Origin: Steinernema hermaphroditum
Lineage: Eukaryota; Nematoda; Chromadorea; Rhabditida; Steinernematidae
DNA: 64,000 nt
Assembly: GCA_030435675.1 (NCBI GenBank)
Contig: CM059623.1
Span: 3,436,012-3,500,011, forward strand
Direction of reading: 5' to 3'
In this document: positions 12,901 to 24,900 of the stretch, in pieces
Layout of the letters: each line of letters begins with the position of its first letter
Numbering within the stretch: position 1 is the stretch's first letter
Notes under the pieces: model-generated
Seen by the model: only the letters and a program-made list of their open reading frames with translations
Database searches by the model: none
Told to the model about the DNA's origin: nothing
Program-made: the position numbers and the translations under genes

Positions 12901-13066
12901 ACCCTGACCTTCACCTGTGACACCCCTAACGACCCAATGAAATGTTTAAGAGCCGCCGCACTAATGCAACTCACCCGTCTTCGCTGTAGAAGGCCGTCGT
13001 CCTGACACGACCCACAAAGAGGACTAGGGCGATCGCGGCGAGAGCCCACAGACGGCGTTCGTTCAT
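114..13066 (-). CDS. unc-49: unc-49-like GABA-gated chloride channel locus (common exons plus alternative C-terminal cassettes)
   Basis: Cys-loop receptor subunit of the ionotropic GABA/glycine class, a plasma-membrane chloride channel at inhibitory synapses. The common half is spliced from 13066-12975 (signal peptide), 10866-10701, 9759-9661, 9606-9467 and 5617-5535. It ends in phase 1 just before the conserved ESYGY motif. Two downstream C-terminal halves both start in the matching phase: cassette A (3069-1201, complete) and cassette B (998-114, cut by the window edge). Isoform A is open throughout, 462 codons. This order of one ligand-binding half followed by tandem channel halves is the known design of C. 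elegans unc-49, and cassette B matches the UNC-49B type closely ([20 protein letters not shown]). Large introns (2.1, 3.8 and 2.5 kb) are full of tRNA-like repeats. The locus assignment is strong; actual isoform use is inferred. Confidence 0.93.
625..768. repeat. divergent tRNA-like pair between unc-49 cassette B exons
   Basis: A minus-strand half (B box at 627-637, A box near 664-680) and a plus-strand half (A box near 711-730, B box near 754-767) face away from each other. Both halves have a D-arm-like A box and a GGTTCGA B box, but the anticodon arm does not fold as a normal tRNA. The pair lies in the intron between exons 998-849 and 417-218. It is probably a tRNA-derived element rather than two working tRNA genes. 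Confidence 0.65.
1201..3069 (-). CDS. unc-49: unc-49 cassette A: transmembrane half with GABA-A beta-like channel
   Basis: Exons 3069-2938, 2895-2647, 2196-2094, 1851-1668, 1388-1326 and 1278-1201 (stop TAG). TM1 follows [21 protein letters not shown]2 begins after the chloride-selectivity motif PAR ([19 protein letters not shown]). TM3 is in [19 protein letters not shown]. The loop is short, and TM4 is reached through [18 protein letters not shown] joined to [14 protein letters not shown]. Two donors are weak (gttcgt after 1668, gtttgg after 1326) but the frame and TM4 homology fit. The 42-base intron 2937-2896 has no stop and a length divisible by three, so it may be retained. The intron 2646-2197 is almost wholly a repeat element. 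Confidence 0.9.
1474..1595. repeat. divergent tRNA-like pair in an unc-49 cassette A intron
   Basis: The minus half has its B box at 1476-1487 and an A box near 1515-1530. The plus half has an A box near 1543-1560 and its B box at 1579-1590. This is the most compact pair, about 114 bases from B box to B box. It lies in the intron between exons 1851-1668 and 1388-1326. Confidence 0.6.
2246..2595. mobile_element. 350-base B-box-bearing repeat element (intact copy)
   Basis: It fills most of the intron 2646-2197 of unc-49 cassette A. It matches, in inverted orientation and nearly base for base in the stretches compared by eye, the element at 11069-11933 once that copy's 510-base insertion is removed; both are then about 350 bases. 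It contains B-box motifs near 2351-2361 and a palindromic pair at about 2524-2586. No terminal inverted repeat, coding capacity or target duplication is visible. The likely nature is a short non-autonomous element related to the tRNA-like family. Confidence 0.7.
3411..3503. repeat. B-box palindrome with about 28-base arms
   Basis: The left arm reads GGATCCGAACCCCGGACC and the right arm returns as GGTCCGGGGTTCGAATCC, so each arm ends in an outward-facing tRNA B-box sequence. A centre of about 33 bases separates the arms. No A box is visible. It lies in unc-49 intron 5 (5534-3070). The arms are almost perfect complements, the clearest example of this repeat class in the window. Confidence 0.7.
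4884..5036. repeat. divergent tRNA-like pair in unc-49 intron 5
   Basis: Minus half: B box at 4886-4897, A box near 4921-4940. Plus half: A box TGTGGTGTAATGGATAGC at 4971-4988, B box at 5015-5026. The halves share the sequence after the A box (GACTA, then AAACGATCGAT) with the other pairs, so this is one repeat family rather than independent tRNA pseudogenes. Confidence 0.65.
5535..13066 (-). CDS. unc-49: unc-49 common N-terminal half (signal peptide and ligand-binding domain)
   Basis: Five exons. Exon 1 (13066-12975) encodes [17 protein letters not shown], a hydrophobic signal peptide, and ends in phase 2. Exon 2 (10866-10701) restores the frame as GSVKKPNTT and carries [18 protein letters not shown] and SAVSEVDM. 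Exon 3 (9759-9661) has [20 protein letters not shown], exon 4 (9606-9467) [16 protein letters not shown], and exon 5 (5617-5535) the Cys-loop [15 protein letters not shown], with 13 residues between the two cysteines as in the whole superfamily. All joins keep frame. Exon 1 sits 2.1 kb upstream of exon 2, so the promoter should lie above 13066. That stretch is GC-rich, but I see no promoter motif I can name. Confidence 0.9.
7432..7496 (+). repeat. single tRNA-like sequence in unc-49 intron 4
   Basis: It has an A box TGGTGTAATGGTAGTG and a B box GGTTCGAGACC. Outer complementary stretches (GAGGTCT against AGACCTC) overlap the expected T arm, and no good anticodon stem forms. It is read as a tRNA-derived pseudogene or SINE head, not a working tRNA gene. 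Confidence 0.45.
8880..8957 (+). repeat. tRNA-like pseudogene, tRNA-Thr(TGT)-like
   Basis: GTGGCTCACTGCGAACG resembles a D arm, TTTGTAA would be an anticodon loop with TGT, and GGTTCGATGCC resembles the B box. A seven-pair acceptor stem is not present. It lies in unc-49 intron 4. Confidence 0.35.
10014..10106. repeat. B-box palindrome, unc-49 intron 2
   Basis: An inverted B box (GGGTCGAACCC) near 10022-10032 faces a forward B box (GGGTTCGAGTCC) near 10084-10095. The arms match less well than at 3411-3503. No coding content is seen. Confidence 0.5.
10484..10560. repeat. B-box palindrome, unc-49 intron 2
   Basis: An inverted GATTCGAACC and a forward GGGATCGAGTCC lie about 50 bases apart, separated by an AT-rich centre with ATTATTGCGC. 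Same layout as the other palindromes; no A box. Confidence 0.45.
11069..11933. mobile_element. 350-base B-box-bearing repeat element, interrupted copy
   Basis: Segments 11069-11239 and 11755-11933 together are the inverted counterpart of 2246-2595. They are split by a 510-base insertion. The element lies in unc-49 intron 1, so two introns of one gene hold inverted copies about 9 kb apart. Confidence 0.7.
11240..11749. mobile_element. 510-base insertion nested in a repeat element, with 5-base target duplication AGAGA
   Basis: The intact copy at 2246-2595 reads continuously through the point where this copy is split. AGAGA stands on both sides (11235-11239 and 11750-11754), as expected for a target-site duplication. 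The insert carries its own inverted B-box motif near 11531-11541. I see no terminal inverted repeats and no transposase; the superfamily is unknown. Confidence 0.7.
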
Positions 13067-16000
13067 GTCGTGTCGCCGCCGCTTGTCGTGTCGCGATCAC
13101 TCGAGCTGACGATCAAGAGCAAAGGGGGGAGGGGGTGGTGGTCACCACACGAGGGAAGGCACTCAACTCGTCTTCTTCTTCTTCCGCTGCTGGATCACTA
13201 TCGCCATCGGCAGTAGCAGCAAGACGACATCTCCTCCGGTGGTGATGGACTGGGCGGCGCTGCACGGAATGAGGGGCGATAAAACCGGAGCTGAGGTGGC
13301 TGAAACACGAGTCGAATCATCACGGCCGACGGAACGGATCGCGTCGCGAGAACCAATTTTCCACACGGGCCACAAATACCAATAGATCCCCACATCCTCC
13401 GGCGCTTCCCGGGGGGAACAGCAACTGTCATTCCACTCGTCATGGGGCGGTGCCCCGGCGCCACGCCCCCCACAGATAATCGATTGTGGCCGCTGCGTGC
13501 TGGATGGATGGGATTAGAAAGGAGGCTCTTTTGGAGCGGAATTCCGATTGACACGCCGATGCTGAGGGTGGTTGGGTGGGGGTATGTTTTGGAGGGAGGG
13601 TTACGGTCTTCTTGTGATAACCTGAGAATGCAGTATATCAGGATACTGTAAAGAATGTTCTTCTTTGGATCTGAAAGGATGAAGCTTATGAGGACTTCCA
13701 TTAAATATGCTACTGAATGACTGTAGTATTGCAGTCCCCATCATATGCTAGAACTGGGGAGTCGTCAACTTACCTCACTTTTTCACCTGTCCTCAATACT
13801 ACAAACCCTGATATAACAGAGCCCATTTGCATATTGCCTTGCAGTGGATACTCTAGCACTATTTGACCATAATTGAGAGACAGATCACAAAACGCGCATT
13901 CACAAATACGATTTGCGTGTTCCGCCACCTACAGACATCATCTCCCCCAGAGGAAGGTACCAAAAAAGTATCAAGAAGCGGATTTGTGTTAATCAAGGTG
14001 TATAATAGGGATACATCGTAATCGGTAAAACACCGGTTCCGGCTGGACATGGGATACTGGGGAACTTGATGGCTGACATTTTTGATTCATAGTTGCGGGA
14101 AGATCTGAGAAAGGACCGAAGAGATGTAACAGCTCGGAGTCGTTTACTGGAGAACGACTGTGTAGACCGTCTGCTATCAATAAAAAAGTTATGAAAACTT
14201 TTGGCTCAGGAAAATACTCATTTTCGAGAAGCGCTGCAAAGTGAGCGCACATGACGAGATACAAAAGACGAAGCTGACCCACACGACCTCACTGACAGCC
14301 GAAAAGGCCACAAACCAGAGATGGGCGAGGGGTGATCAGACTATCTTCGCGAAGCGGTGCGGTGAGGGTGTGGACGACGAGATATGGTGCCACGTATGTG
14401 GGTGTCCAATGGCGGAACACTGCCTAACGGTATCTAGAGGTACCTAGGGTGTCCTAACGGTCAGCTTCCAGAGAAAGTACCATTAGGTGGAGAGAAGAGA
14501 AGGAGAGTGGCTCCCGGAGAGAAGCCTCATCCTAATCCTGGACATTATCAACAGAAATTGACCACTGATCCCAAGTCCGAACTTCACCAACAGAAGTCGA
14601 CGATCTGCAAGCCATCGTCTATTGGGAAGTTCCGGGATGAAGCACCACACTCATGAGGCTAATGTAAGCCTATAACAACATCAAAAGGTTTCCAGTTCTT
14701 TGCGTGAGGTCAAACATGAAAACAGTCATCTTTTCCCAAGACTGCATATTTCCGGAATCACCCAACTATTGTCACCAATTCGACAGGACAGCTTTGCTAC
14801 TTCAGACCCAGCGCCCCCGATTCCTCAAATAAATCACCCCTCTTTTTTATCACTTTCACACCTGCTCCCTCAAAAAGAGGGAATGATCGAGTGTGTAGAA
14901 TGCTTCGTTGTGACGAGTCTTATCAAAGCGGAGACTTCGGGAAGAAGTGCAAAGATTATTAATGAGGCTAACGTGGTCGGAGGAAGAAGCTGAATTGTCG
15001 AAGTGCATGCAACTTTCCAGTAGTCGTCTTTCCCTATTGCGCTTCAGGGTGGCCCAGGTAAAGTTTTGGAAGGTCTTGGCTGCCATGAGTAGACACAAAT
15101 TTGTGGGTGCCCCGACTCTGCAGACACATCATCACTAGGAAGTAGATCTCTCATCATCGGGGTGTCAGTTTTCACGTTAGTCTCCTTCACACCTGCTTCT
15201 TGAAAGACTATACTCGCGGTGTGATCAAAGTGGAATCTTCACAAAGATATAATTTTCGTATAAAAGTTAGTTTAGGTGTACATGAGGCCAGAGATGGGCA
15301 CGAATGGGACGGATCAGTTCGATACTCACATCTGTATGAGGCCAGAATTTGCTCAATCAAGGAACAGCGAACGTCCTGGTGAGATATTTCAATGAGACCT
15401 TTCTCAGGGACGAAAGAGTCCCAAAAAGGGCTTTTTATAACGAAGACAAAACTGTCATTTTCGGAGACTGTCAATGGTGATAATGGTCGAAAACGCAAAA
15501 AAGAAGAGAGTAACATCGAAACCGACACTTTGGATGCTTACAGAAATGACTTTTTGTCTGAAGTGCTCTTTTTGAGGCACCGTGAAATATGTCATCTTTC
15601 TCATCAGTGAACTACGTTTTTGGCACCCGCAAACTGCCTGAGAATGATAGAAAGTGCAGAGCTTGTGGACGAGCATGAAATCCGTTCAGATCAGAGGGGG
15701 CGGTCCAGATCAGAGTGAAACGACCAAAATCCCAGCTCATTCCACAGGAGACGGTTCAAATCCCCGAGCGCAAAAAGGGTCTAAAACGGTCTAAATCCCA
15801 AAGGGGACGGTTGAAACCGCTTTATGCCAAACTAACCACTGCAGATGTACATCGAAATATCAAAAGGAAGTCGAGTCACATTAAGTTCTGATCTTACACT
15901 CAAATCTACAAATATTAGGGTTGAATACTCGTCGAAAAATCTTGAGTTTCTGAAAAGGGAAGGCATCCAAGTTCCAGACGTTCCAAACACTGTTTCTAAG

Positions 16001-18639
16001 ACTAGGGCGAACACCGTAAATGACCTTTTCCAGGCGGCGTCTTCATCGTCATGGCTTTAGCCTAACAAAAGACGGGCCAAACGTATCCCTTGTGGATTTG
16101 AGTGAAACTTGGCGGGCTTTCCTAAATGTCCCAATTACTTCCCCAAAATATTAGCGACTCTCGATGCCCAAACACCTACGTATTTGGGGTTCTAACCTTA
16201 ACTATGCCAATGCTATTTCGATCATGATTGAGCCACCGGGCTACGTTCTACGACTACGACATGTTTAATCCCGATCATACTGAACAGACTCGGCCTGAGC
16301 CTGCACCTGTCAGACCTCTCTTAGAGAATAAAATAGACATGTGAAAGTGAGGTAAAATAACGTACGTGTTCTCAAACATCAAACGAACGCCGGACTTTTA
16401 GTGAGGAGTACGCTTGAAATGTGTTCATAGCATCACCCTTTTAAAAGTCTTTTTAGTCTCAGAGAAGTGCTTCAAGCAACAAATTGTATCAAGATCACAG
16501 TTCCGAGACATTCCCTAGCAACAATGAAAACAGGCACGGAATATCCATTGAATACAGAGGTTGATGTTCCTTCACAATAATGGATAAAAATGCGACTTTC
16601 ATCTGCATCTCTGGCCAAGGTTGTCGTGTTCGGTTTCAGGTACTCTGTCTTTGGCCAAAGTCACTACACAAAGTAGGCGCAGAACTACGGCCGCATTCCA
16701 TGTGGTCATGTTCCAACTCGCTTGCCGACAACAGACAGTTAATCATAATTTTTTGGCGCTTCCCCACTTGAGTCGAGATGTCAGTTCCGACCCTATTCCT
16801 CAATCCATCATCGCCTCTCTTCCTCGGCTACACGTCTAAGAGCACGTGTCTAGCAGTGCTACTGATCAGTTAAAGTTCAAGCTCTCCGAGAGATCGATCC
16901 CTAGGGTGACAGCACAATACAAGATTGGTCTTTGCACATAGGATCGAAGAGACATCCCCCAACATGGCGACATCCGTCCACTGGCAACTTACGCGTCTCT
17001 AATTCGGCGCCGAGGACCCCGTTCCCACGGGAGCACAAACACATTGGAATAACTTATTCGAATAGCGTTGCACTTCGCGGCGAGACGCTTTTAAGGGTTC
17101 AAGGGATGGACTAACTAGGGGGTGACTCCTTAATGGCCTGTGTTTTGGGATAATTTATTGGGCTTCCGTGATTTGAGTGAAGGAAATAGTTTACTCTAAT
17201 CCTTCAGACAATTGTTTAAAGGTCAATTCACAAAGATCGTTCTGTTGAGTGTACCAAGGCGGCTTTGTAAGATGGACGCCTAAGTCTAAAATGGGTCAAC
17301 ATAGAGGCTTACACCTCGGAACCCGCCTCCAAATCATCCTTGGTGACACGTGCCGATTGAGTTAAGGAATGGATAGATCAAATGCATATATCTCATCTTC
17401 TTGAAATTAGACTATTCACATAAAACAGGGCCACGAAATATGAACTGTTCGTGATCGGTTCGTGATCGGTATGTCGTCCCGGGACCAGCGTATAACGCGA
17501 GTAATGCGATTGTACCCTGATTTTTTGCTCCTTTTGTATAAAAAAACATGCAATTTGACGATGCTATATGCAAGGAGAGCCTTTGATTAATGTTATATAT
17601 GATCAGAACAGTTTTAGATGGGTCAGCAGATCAGTGTTCAGCCGGTACAGTTTTGGAAACGACGATAGTCTCCCTTAGAATATGAAGCAGTGCAATATTT
17701 CAGAAAAAAGTACCGTTGACATTTATGTCTCTGTTGAAAAACAACTATTTTTCCTTTCTCGGCATTCGCCTAATTGCCTCTGGCCTCTAATTAAACCCCT
17801 TCGGCGATCAGAAATCAGAATTTTAAGAATTCGTCACACAAGCTTTGAATAAATAAATCATACGCCCGCAATATTCCGTTCATCGCGTATCGAATCGGCC
17901 TGCGCCCGTTCAGGGGTAATTTATGGAAGAGACAAGGAGTCGGGTCTAGATGAGCAGTAGCCCAAAGCGAAATTTGAAACACTCAGCCCGAACCTGAGCT
18001 GTGGGAGACGAGACTGTTCAATTTCGAGACACAAGACCTCGAGACTGGAGACTTGCACACTCCTGAGGCACAATTGCCTCCCTGCATCGGTGTGCAGACG
18101 AACTGAGGACAGAGATCCAACATTTAGAGTTCCTGAACTTATGGTGCGAACTGAGCCGAGCCGAAACCGAAAAAAAAGAAAAAGAAGAGCGCAAACGACG
18201 ATAGACAGAGGGCATGGGGTGACGGGGCTCAGTGCATCCGATCAAGTCAGCATCGCTGACCTGAACTTAAAACATGAAGCCGACAGCCATAGATATGAAA
18301 GATCAATACCTTATCGATTTGATAGAGAGGGACTCTCATGTAGGAAGTCAGGTTGAGGCTAGACCACTCCAAGATGTTAGGCAAAATAATCCAATACGGC
18401 GGAAATGCCTTCAGGCAATGTGCGGCGATGGAAGCGGAAACATTTCGACCAATGCGCTCTCCCTTGCATGGTCTACGACTTAGAATCCTGTCAGCTAGGA
18501 TGAGGCTCTCGACCGCTCAACGACTGACGGAACGCCGAATGGCTAGGGTCCGTCTACTAGACAGAAAGACGAATGAGTGGCTCCCAGGTTCATGAAATAA
18601 AGTCAGAGTCAAAAAAATTTATGATGAATAACGGAACAT

Positions 18640-18760
18640 TTGCAGGTGAAACACGATAATTTCAGGACCCGAGCGGCATTGAACCTATGACCTTCTGCAC
18701 AATAATTATCACTCGAAAGGTCAGAGGTTCGAATCCCGCAGGAGGAACAATCGGGATAAA
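18640..18760. repeat. B-box palindrome, first of two tandem copies
   Basis: An inverted B box (ATTGAACC) and forward GGTTCGAATCC flank an AT-rich centre (AATAATTATCAC). The copy at 18840-18960 is similar across its whole length, with the start of each about 204 bases apart. Confidence 0.5.
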
Positions 18761-18839
18761 TGGATAAAAAACGTTAAGTACTTCGATTATTTCGCTCATA
18801 GAAATATTTCTACTAGAATGAACAAGAAATCACCGAACC

Positions 18840-18960
18840 TTCGCTGATGAAACACGGTAATTTTAGGACACAGGCGGTACTGAACCTATGACCTTCTGCG
18901 CATTAATTATCAGTCGGGAGGTCAGAGGTTCGAATCCTAGAGGAGTGTTCGAACGACGAC
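18840..18960. repeat. B-box palindrome, second of two tandem copies
   Basis: Same structure as the copy 204 bases upstream, with scattered substitutions through the arms and centre (centre TTAATTATCAG). The tandem pair suggests local duplication. Confidence 0.5.
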
Positions 18961-21900
18961 ATGGCCGGTAATTTCTCAAATTTAAGCAAGTGTGGCCTAC
19001 TAAACAAAAAGATTGCGTTCCTAAGAAAAAGGAATGCATAGGAAAATCGTACCCTCCCCATCTAAAACAAAAAAAAAACATCAACAAAGAAAGTCACAAA
19101 TCATCGATGTTGGACAATGGATTCCCGAGAAAGGCAAAACAACAACCTTTGAACGTTGACGCCATACTCTAATAAGTATTCCCCAGACCCTGAACTTATC
19201 CCCCCTCCATCTTCCTTCACGTCCAAGACACCACCGCAATACCATAAAGCACACACATAAATAAACCAAAGATCGAGACGGGAACGCCCCGAGGATAATC
19301 CGAAAGGCTAATTCAATAGAAAAATTTCCGATGAAATATGGGGTCCGAAAAAGGCCAATCACAAAGGAAGTACACGAAGGATTTTATGAGACAGTTGGAG
19401 GGGATCGGCGCTGGAGAGGAAAATTAGTTTTTGGGAGATATATGTTCGGAGAAAAAGTGAATTTGCTGGATTTTATGAAGAGTTGGTTAGAGGAGGATTT
19501 GGACGCGTGACCTTCTGGCTCTTTGAGCATGAAAATTGCTTAAGAAAGCTTACAATAGCTGTAACACCATAGCTGTATTTTTCCGGGTATGTGTCTAATC
19601 CCACCTATGTGGGTTAGGGCACGCACCCGATAAACAAATGAGTTTTAGTGGTCGTTCTTGGCTGTCGCTGTTGGCAGAGTGACCATTGGTGTTCAGACCC
19701 TGAAGGCACCAGTGGTCCGTTGTTCTATCCACCTAGCCAAGAAGCCAGTCACCATTTTGACTACCCGACTCAATCGTGGATCCGAAAAGTCGAGGACCCG
19801 TGCAGGTACAACCAGGGCGGTTGTAGGCATCGGTTGAGCCGTATATCCATATCAACCGTTCAATCGATTTGGGCAGTCGACTCAACCGATCGGTGGACGG
19901 TTGACGGCTAACGGGTCGGTTCAACAGGTCCATCTCTGGGCACAAAAGCCTCACTCCAGAGCGCAAACGATCAAAGAATCAACATTCCAGGTTTACAGGA
20001 ACTGCAACCCGAAGTATCGGGTAAACCCGACCCGTAACAGAACTGAAATACTGCGGCCTTTGTCCATTGATCATAGAGTGATATTCAATCGATTTCTATG
20101 CAAAAGATTAAATGATCATTTTCGAAAATATAACATAGAATCCTTGACTTTCACTGGCTCCAGCACCCACAAGAACATAAGGATTGATCTCTGAGCCTTG
20201 TTGCTAAGATATGGCAACGAATTCAGTTGCTCAAAATAGTGTATTGTCAAAAATGAATTCTTAAATAACACTTTCACCTATCACATGTACATATAATAAG
20301 TGGCGAAAAGACAAGATAACGATTCCAATATCGATATTGCACCACATGTCTACTTCATCACCATGTCCACATCGATCGTGATGTGACCTTACGTACATCG
20401 TCGGTGTAGGCGGCATTCAAAGAACATCTCCGGATATCCTCCAATTAGGTTCTCTCAAAACGCGTTCTCGAGGACAACACGCACACGAAGCGGCGACGGC
20501 TAGGGCGCGTTCGGAGAATCCGTTGCAGAGTGGACGTGTCCACCGCCACCGAGGGTCACATAAACAAGTGTCAATCGAGTTACGCGCCGCGAAGTTCGTG
20601 AAAGCAGAGTTTAAGACGCGTTTGTCGTCCGAAGGGTTTCGAAAGGGCACGTGTCTAAGCTTGTAATTGACTCGATGAGCAGTTATTATTAGTAAAGTAA
20701 TTAGCATGGCTGTCCTCGGGGTGGCAACACTCTAACGTACCTGGTAACCCTCATAATGAACCAGTGCTCAACTCATAAATGCTTGTCATTCTATGGCCAC
20801 TTATTCTGTGGAAGTGGGGTAAGTATGAAAGATGGGTATGGATACGGAACATCGATGGATTAACGATTTTAACGTATAACTCATGAATGCTCATGGGAAG
20901 TCATGGAAATGTTCATTTCTAGCACTTCTATCAAATGGCCAATTGTACCTGACCGTAAAAGTGGAAACCTCGAAGTGGCCGTCTCAGATTGAGAACGATC
21001 GCCTTAGAAAAGATCAGAAAATTGACATACATTGTCCAAGGTTAACCCCTCATCTGCCGACCATATGAACGCTCTTCGAACGTTATGTTGAAGCAATTAC
21101 AGTCATACAGTACTTTGCTAACAACTTCAAAGATCCATATGTGGCCGAATTGGGTGATTTTTACGTGATCTTCCGAGTCTGGGTTCGAGTCCCTTTCCAC
21201 CCATTCCTTTTTAGTTTTTTTTTTCAGTTCGTTTTCATTATTTCACAAAACTTCTTCACAACATGGTCTATACTGGTTTTTTTTTCGAAGGGCGTCTATA
21301 TGATGCGCGCATCAGAAGATGAAATTTTGGGATTAACCATCAATCATGGATGACATGCGTGCATATTTGTGCTCGACCTCAAGATCTGATACATACAAAG
21401 GTCCTTTATAAGATGACAGCTGTTCCCGGCCGACTGGTCCCGCAATGATATCTCTGACGATAGGGGACAAACCGTCCATCTCGCACCGTCTGCACGAGGC
21501 CTGGGGCATGGAATTTTCGATTTCAAGTTGGGTTCAGGTCAAATATCGCAAAAAATCGGGTTCAGGAAGTCGATGGGGCGCAGCGACCGTACAACAAAAG
21601 TTAGCATGTCACCGAAAACAGAATAAATATTTCTGGCCAAGACGTCTGTCGCGAAGTGTTTGTGTCACTTTTGACACTCTCTTCCTCATTCAAATTTCGA
21701 GTTTCTTCCTCTTCTTGTTATCCGTTCCGACCCAATTTAATTAGTTTCTTCGCTTCCGTTCGTCTAACATCCGGCTCTGACTAAGAAACCCTGTTTTCGA
21801 GCAATTTCTTATTGGACAAATGTCGCGATCTAGGGGGAAAGTTAGAAAATAGAGAACTAAGACTCACATCATTAATATCGCCAACGACAGAGTCGAGAGT

Positions 21901-24900
21901 CTCAAAGAGTCGATTTGGGTCAGTGAAGTTCATGAAGTTCATCTCCCACATAGGATCGTCTTGCAAGTTAGGTCAGATTCGGAAGCGGCTAATTGGAGAA
22001 GAGCGGTGCTCGGCGCACTCTGGATCGTACTTTCCGAATCCTTCCAAACAACGTAATCTGATGCCTCGGGTGAGAGGAAAATATGAGAGCGGCGTGTTTT
22101 GTTTTTAATGCATGTCATCCTTTGAGTCCGTTGGACTTTAACATTCCAGAGGTCAGAAGGAGAGAGCACGATGGGTCAAGTAATGATATTAAGCCTTGCG
22201 TCTTGTACCATAAAGTTCAAGTGTAAGAACTGCGATTTCAGCTGCGGACGACGCTGCACCCTTATACACTTCCTTGGATGCGAGCATAGGACGAAAAAAA
22301 GTCACCCAAAAAGTTAACAAAATACGCAAATGGTAACAAATCATACGAGCACCGGTTACTCTCATTAGCCGCCTCTGAATCTGACTATATTATTGGAAAA
22401 GCCTTAAAGATGAGAGCATAAAAAATTGCATATGGTGGGGCTGGATTGTGATTACACTCTTGCTGGATGCATGTTGGAACTACAAGTCAACCCTGGTGTT
22501 CCAGGCTTTCTGGGAGCCGGAGCGATCATTGCGCTAAGAACAACGGCCAAAAACGACCGTTCACTCAGCTCTTCCGAATGAACTCAGACAGCCTCAGAGA
22601 GAGCGAGTGAACGACTCTGAGGTGTCCACAAAGAAAGGGTTAAGGGCGCTAGAGCCATAAAGAGACGCGTTACTTCTCTCAGAAAAGAATGCTCAGCTTA
22701 AGGAAACAGAAGCAGTTGGCAGACTACAGCGATTAGGTTACCCATACGTAGCAAAAGAACATGGCTCGGCTCAGTTGGCATCTCTGGATCGCAGCAATGT
22801 TTCTTCTAAGAAGCCGGCTGGCAATGCAATGGTCCACTACCATCTATGGATGGCCAGTTAGCTGATTATGGATTCCCAGATCCCCCCACCGAAGAACTTC
22901 CACTTTTCCTTTTCCTATGAAGAACTCAGTTTTCAAAGACATGCTCAAGAGGCTACTTTTACACAGAAATGCTGGATGCACTCCGTACAGCACATCCATC
23001 CAACGCTGATCGATGATTCAGCTCCCATCCCCATTCCATAGCCCCATCACCACACGAAGTTCCTCATTTGCCCCATTCCATTGGACCGCTAAACGATGAG
23101 AACGCCTGGGGAAGCTACAAGCGACGACGACACCTGCACGCCTAATTTCGGCATCTTTTGTGCTGCGACAAAAAGCGCGACGACATGCCATAAACCGCGG
23201 CCGCCAACGGCCCTTAAGACGATCAAAAATCAGTTGGGAGTGGCGAAAAACAACGCAGCGTTTATCTATCGCTACCAGCTGTTCACCCGAAGACGGATTG
23301 GAGCAGATAAACGCCGACGTCATGGGATGGAGGTGGGAAATGGATGAGTCATTTTGGGGGGATTTGTGCAAATTCGATGGTGGCTGGGCCCGGGAAGGAG
23401 GAAGAGGATTTAGCGGGCGTTATATGAAAAACAAATAATTACAAAATTCTAAGAAGTGTCTGCGTGTGAATCCTTCTTCTATCAGTCTGGATACGATCGA
23501 AAGCAGAGGTCCCTTTTTTGACAGGATTTGTCTCATTACCCTCTAGAAATCGTGAAAACAGAGGAGCATCTTCCAAGAGCGTAAAAGAAGCAGGGAATGC
23601 TAGGACATAATAGGACATCCAAGACCCAGAAGATCACAGTCGAAAAAGTGACCCATCACGTGACCGCATGGCCGAGCCGGAGCCGGCTCAATTGGTATCT
23701 CAGGGGGTAGTCGCAAAAGTGACCAATCTAGAACTCGGCATAGGCTCCAAAAATCCGCCTTGAACATATCTGCTAATTACCGTAGTAGATCGCCGGATCA
23801 ACTGCCTTCAGATCAAAACAAAATTTGGAATCGATTCGCGAGCATGTACGTGGATTACTGGATGAGAATCGATCAGTGGATCAACATGTATCAGCTCCCT
23901 ATTGCACCAAATAAAAGTAATTTTTTGAATGGGCACGAGTTAGGTAAAAGCTATTCTATGAGCACCAATCTCAGTAGCATCCGAAGTGTCCGGATTCGGA
24001 ATACTCGCGGACTCGGAATAAGATCAGGGCCCCTCCATTTGTTTACTGGTTTGCGGTAAAATTCGGACCGTTTCATGGGAATCGATCTTAGATCTTTGGA
24101 TTATTCATGCCTCCATCCGAAAGGCCGTTAGGTGTTTCGTGTGTTCGCTGCCGGTCTACTGGTTTCTTACCATTCTCAAGCCTACTTTGTCCTTAGCGTC
24201 TAAAGGGTAGCTGCGTTTATGGCGCTTACAATAAATCCTTATAGGCCATCGCGTCTACATACCAAAATAAGAATATAATGTGTCTAAGTCAGAGATGCCA
24301 ACTGAGCCAGAGCCCGACTACATACACTCCGAAAAACTCCGTGCTGGACCGCGGCTCAGTTTCGTTCGGAACTAACCGAGCCGAGCCAGAGCCGGCTCGA
24401 ATTGCAAAATTTCATCTAACCTGAATCAGTTCTGTCCACATTGTTTCTACTATACACATACCACAAACTCATAAAACATGAAAGACTTCATGGAAATAGA
24501 AAAGATATTACTCAAGGACGAAAACATTTCGTGCAGGCTTCTAGCGCTTTGACCTTTTTTTCGGCTAGAAATGACGTTAGAAAAGTGGCGTGTTTCTCGT
24601 CTTTTACGTTAGACAAAAATAAATAACACTCGTTGCTGGCTTCTTCACTCTAAACGACATGCAAAAACTGAATAATTCAAAGCCGCTCGTCACCCTTCAC
24701 GTCACGGGAACGTTAATTAAAAATTCGGCTCACTTCCGTTCCCAAACAAAAACAGCAACTCGAAAATCGTACCGGAAAGTTAGCTGGACTCAGCTGGATA
24801 CGGTAGAAAGCGCGGCAGTCGAAAAACATCTCACTGGCAGGCGTTTTCGCGCAATCCATGTGCCGATGCGATCCGTTCGTGCCCATCTCTGTCCATGTCC

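Noticed and set aside
20417..20707. 96-codon minus-strand frame with several cysteines (CLCDPRWRW, CACCPRE)
   Set aside because: No signal peptide at the start, no spacing typical of a known Cys-rich family, and no splice support. Likely a chance open frame.
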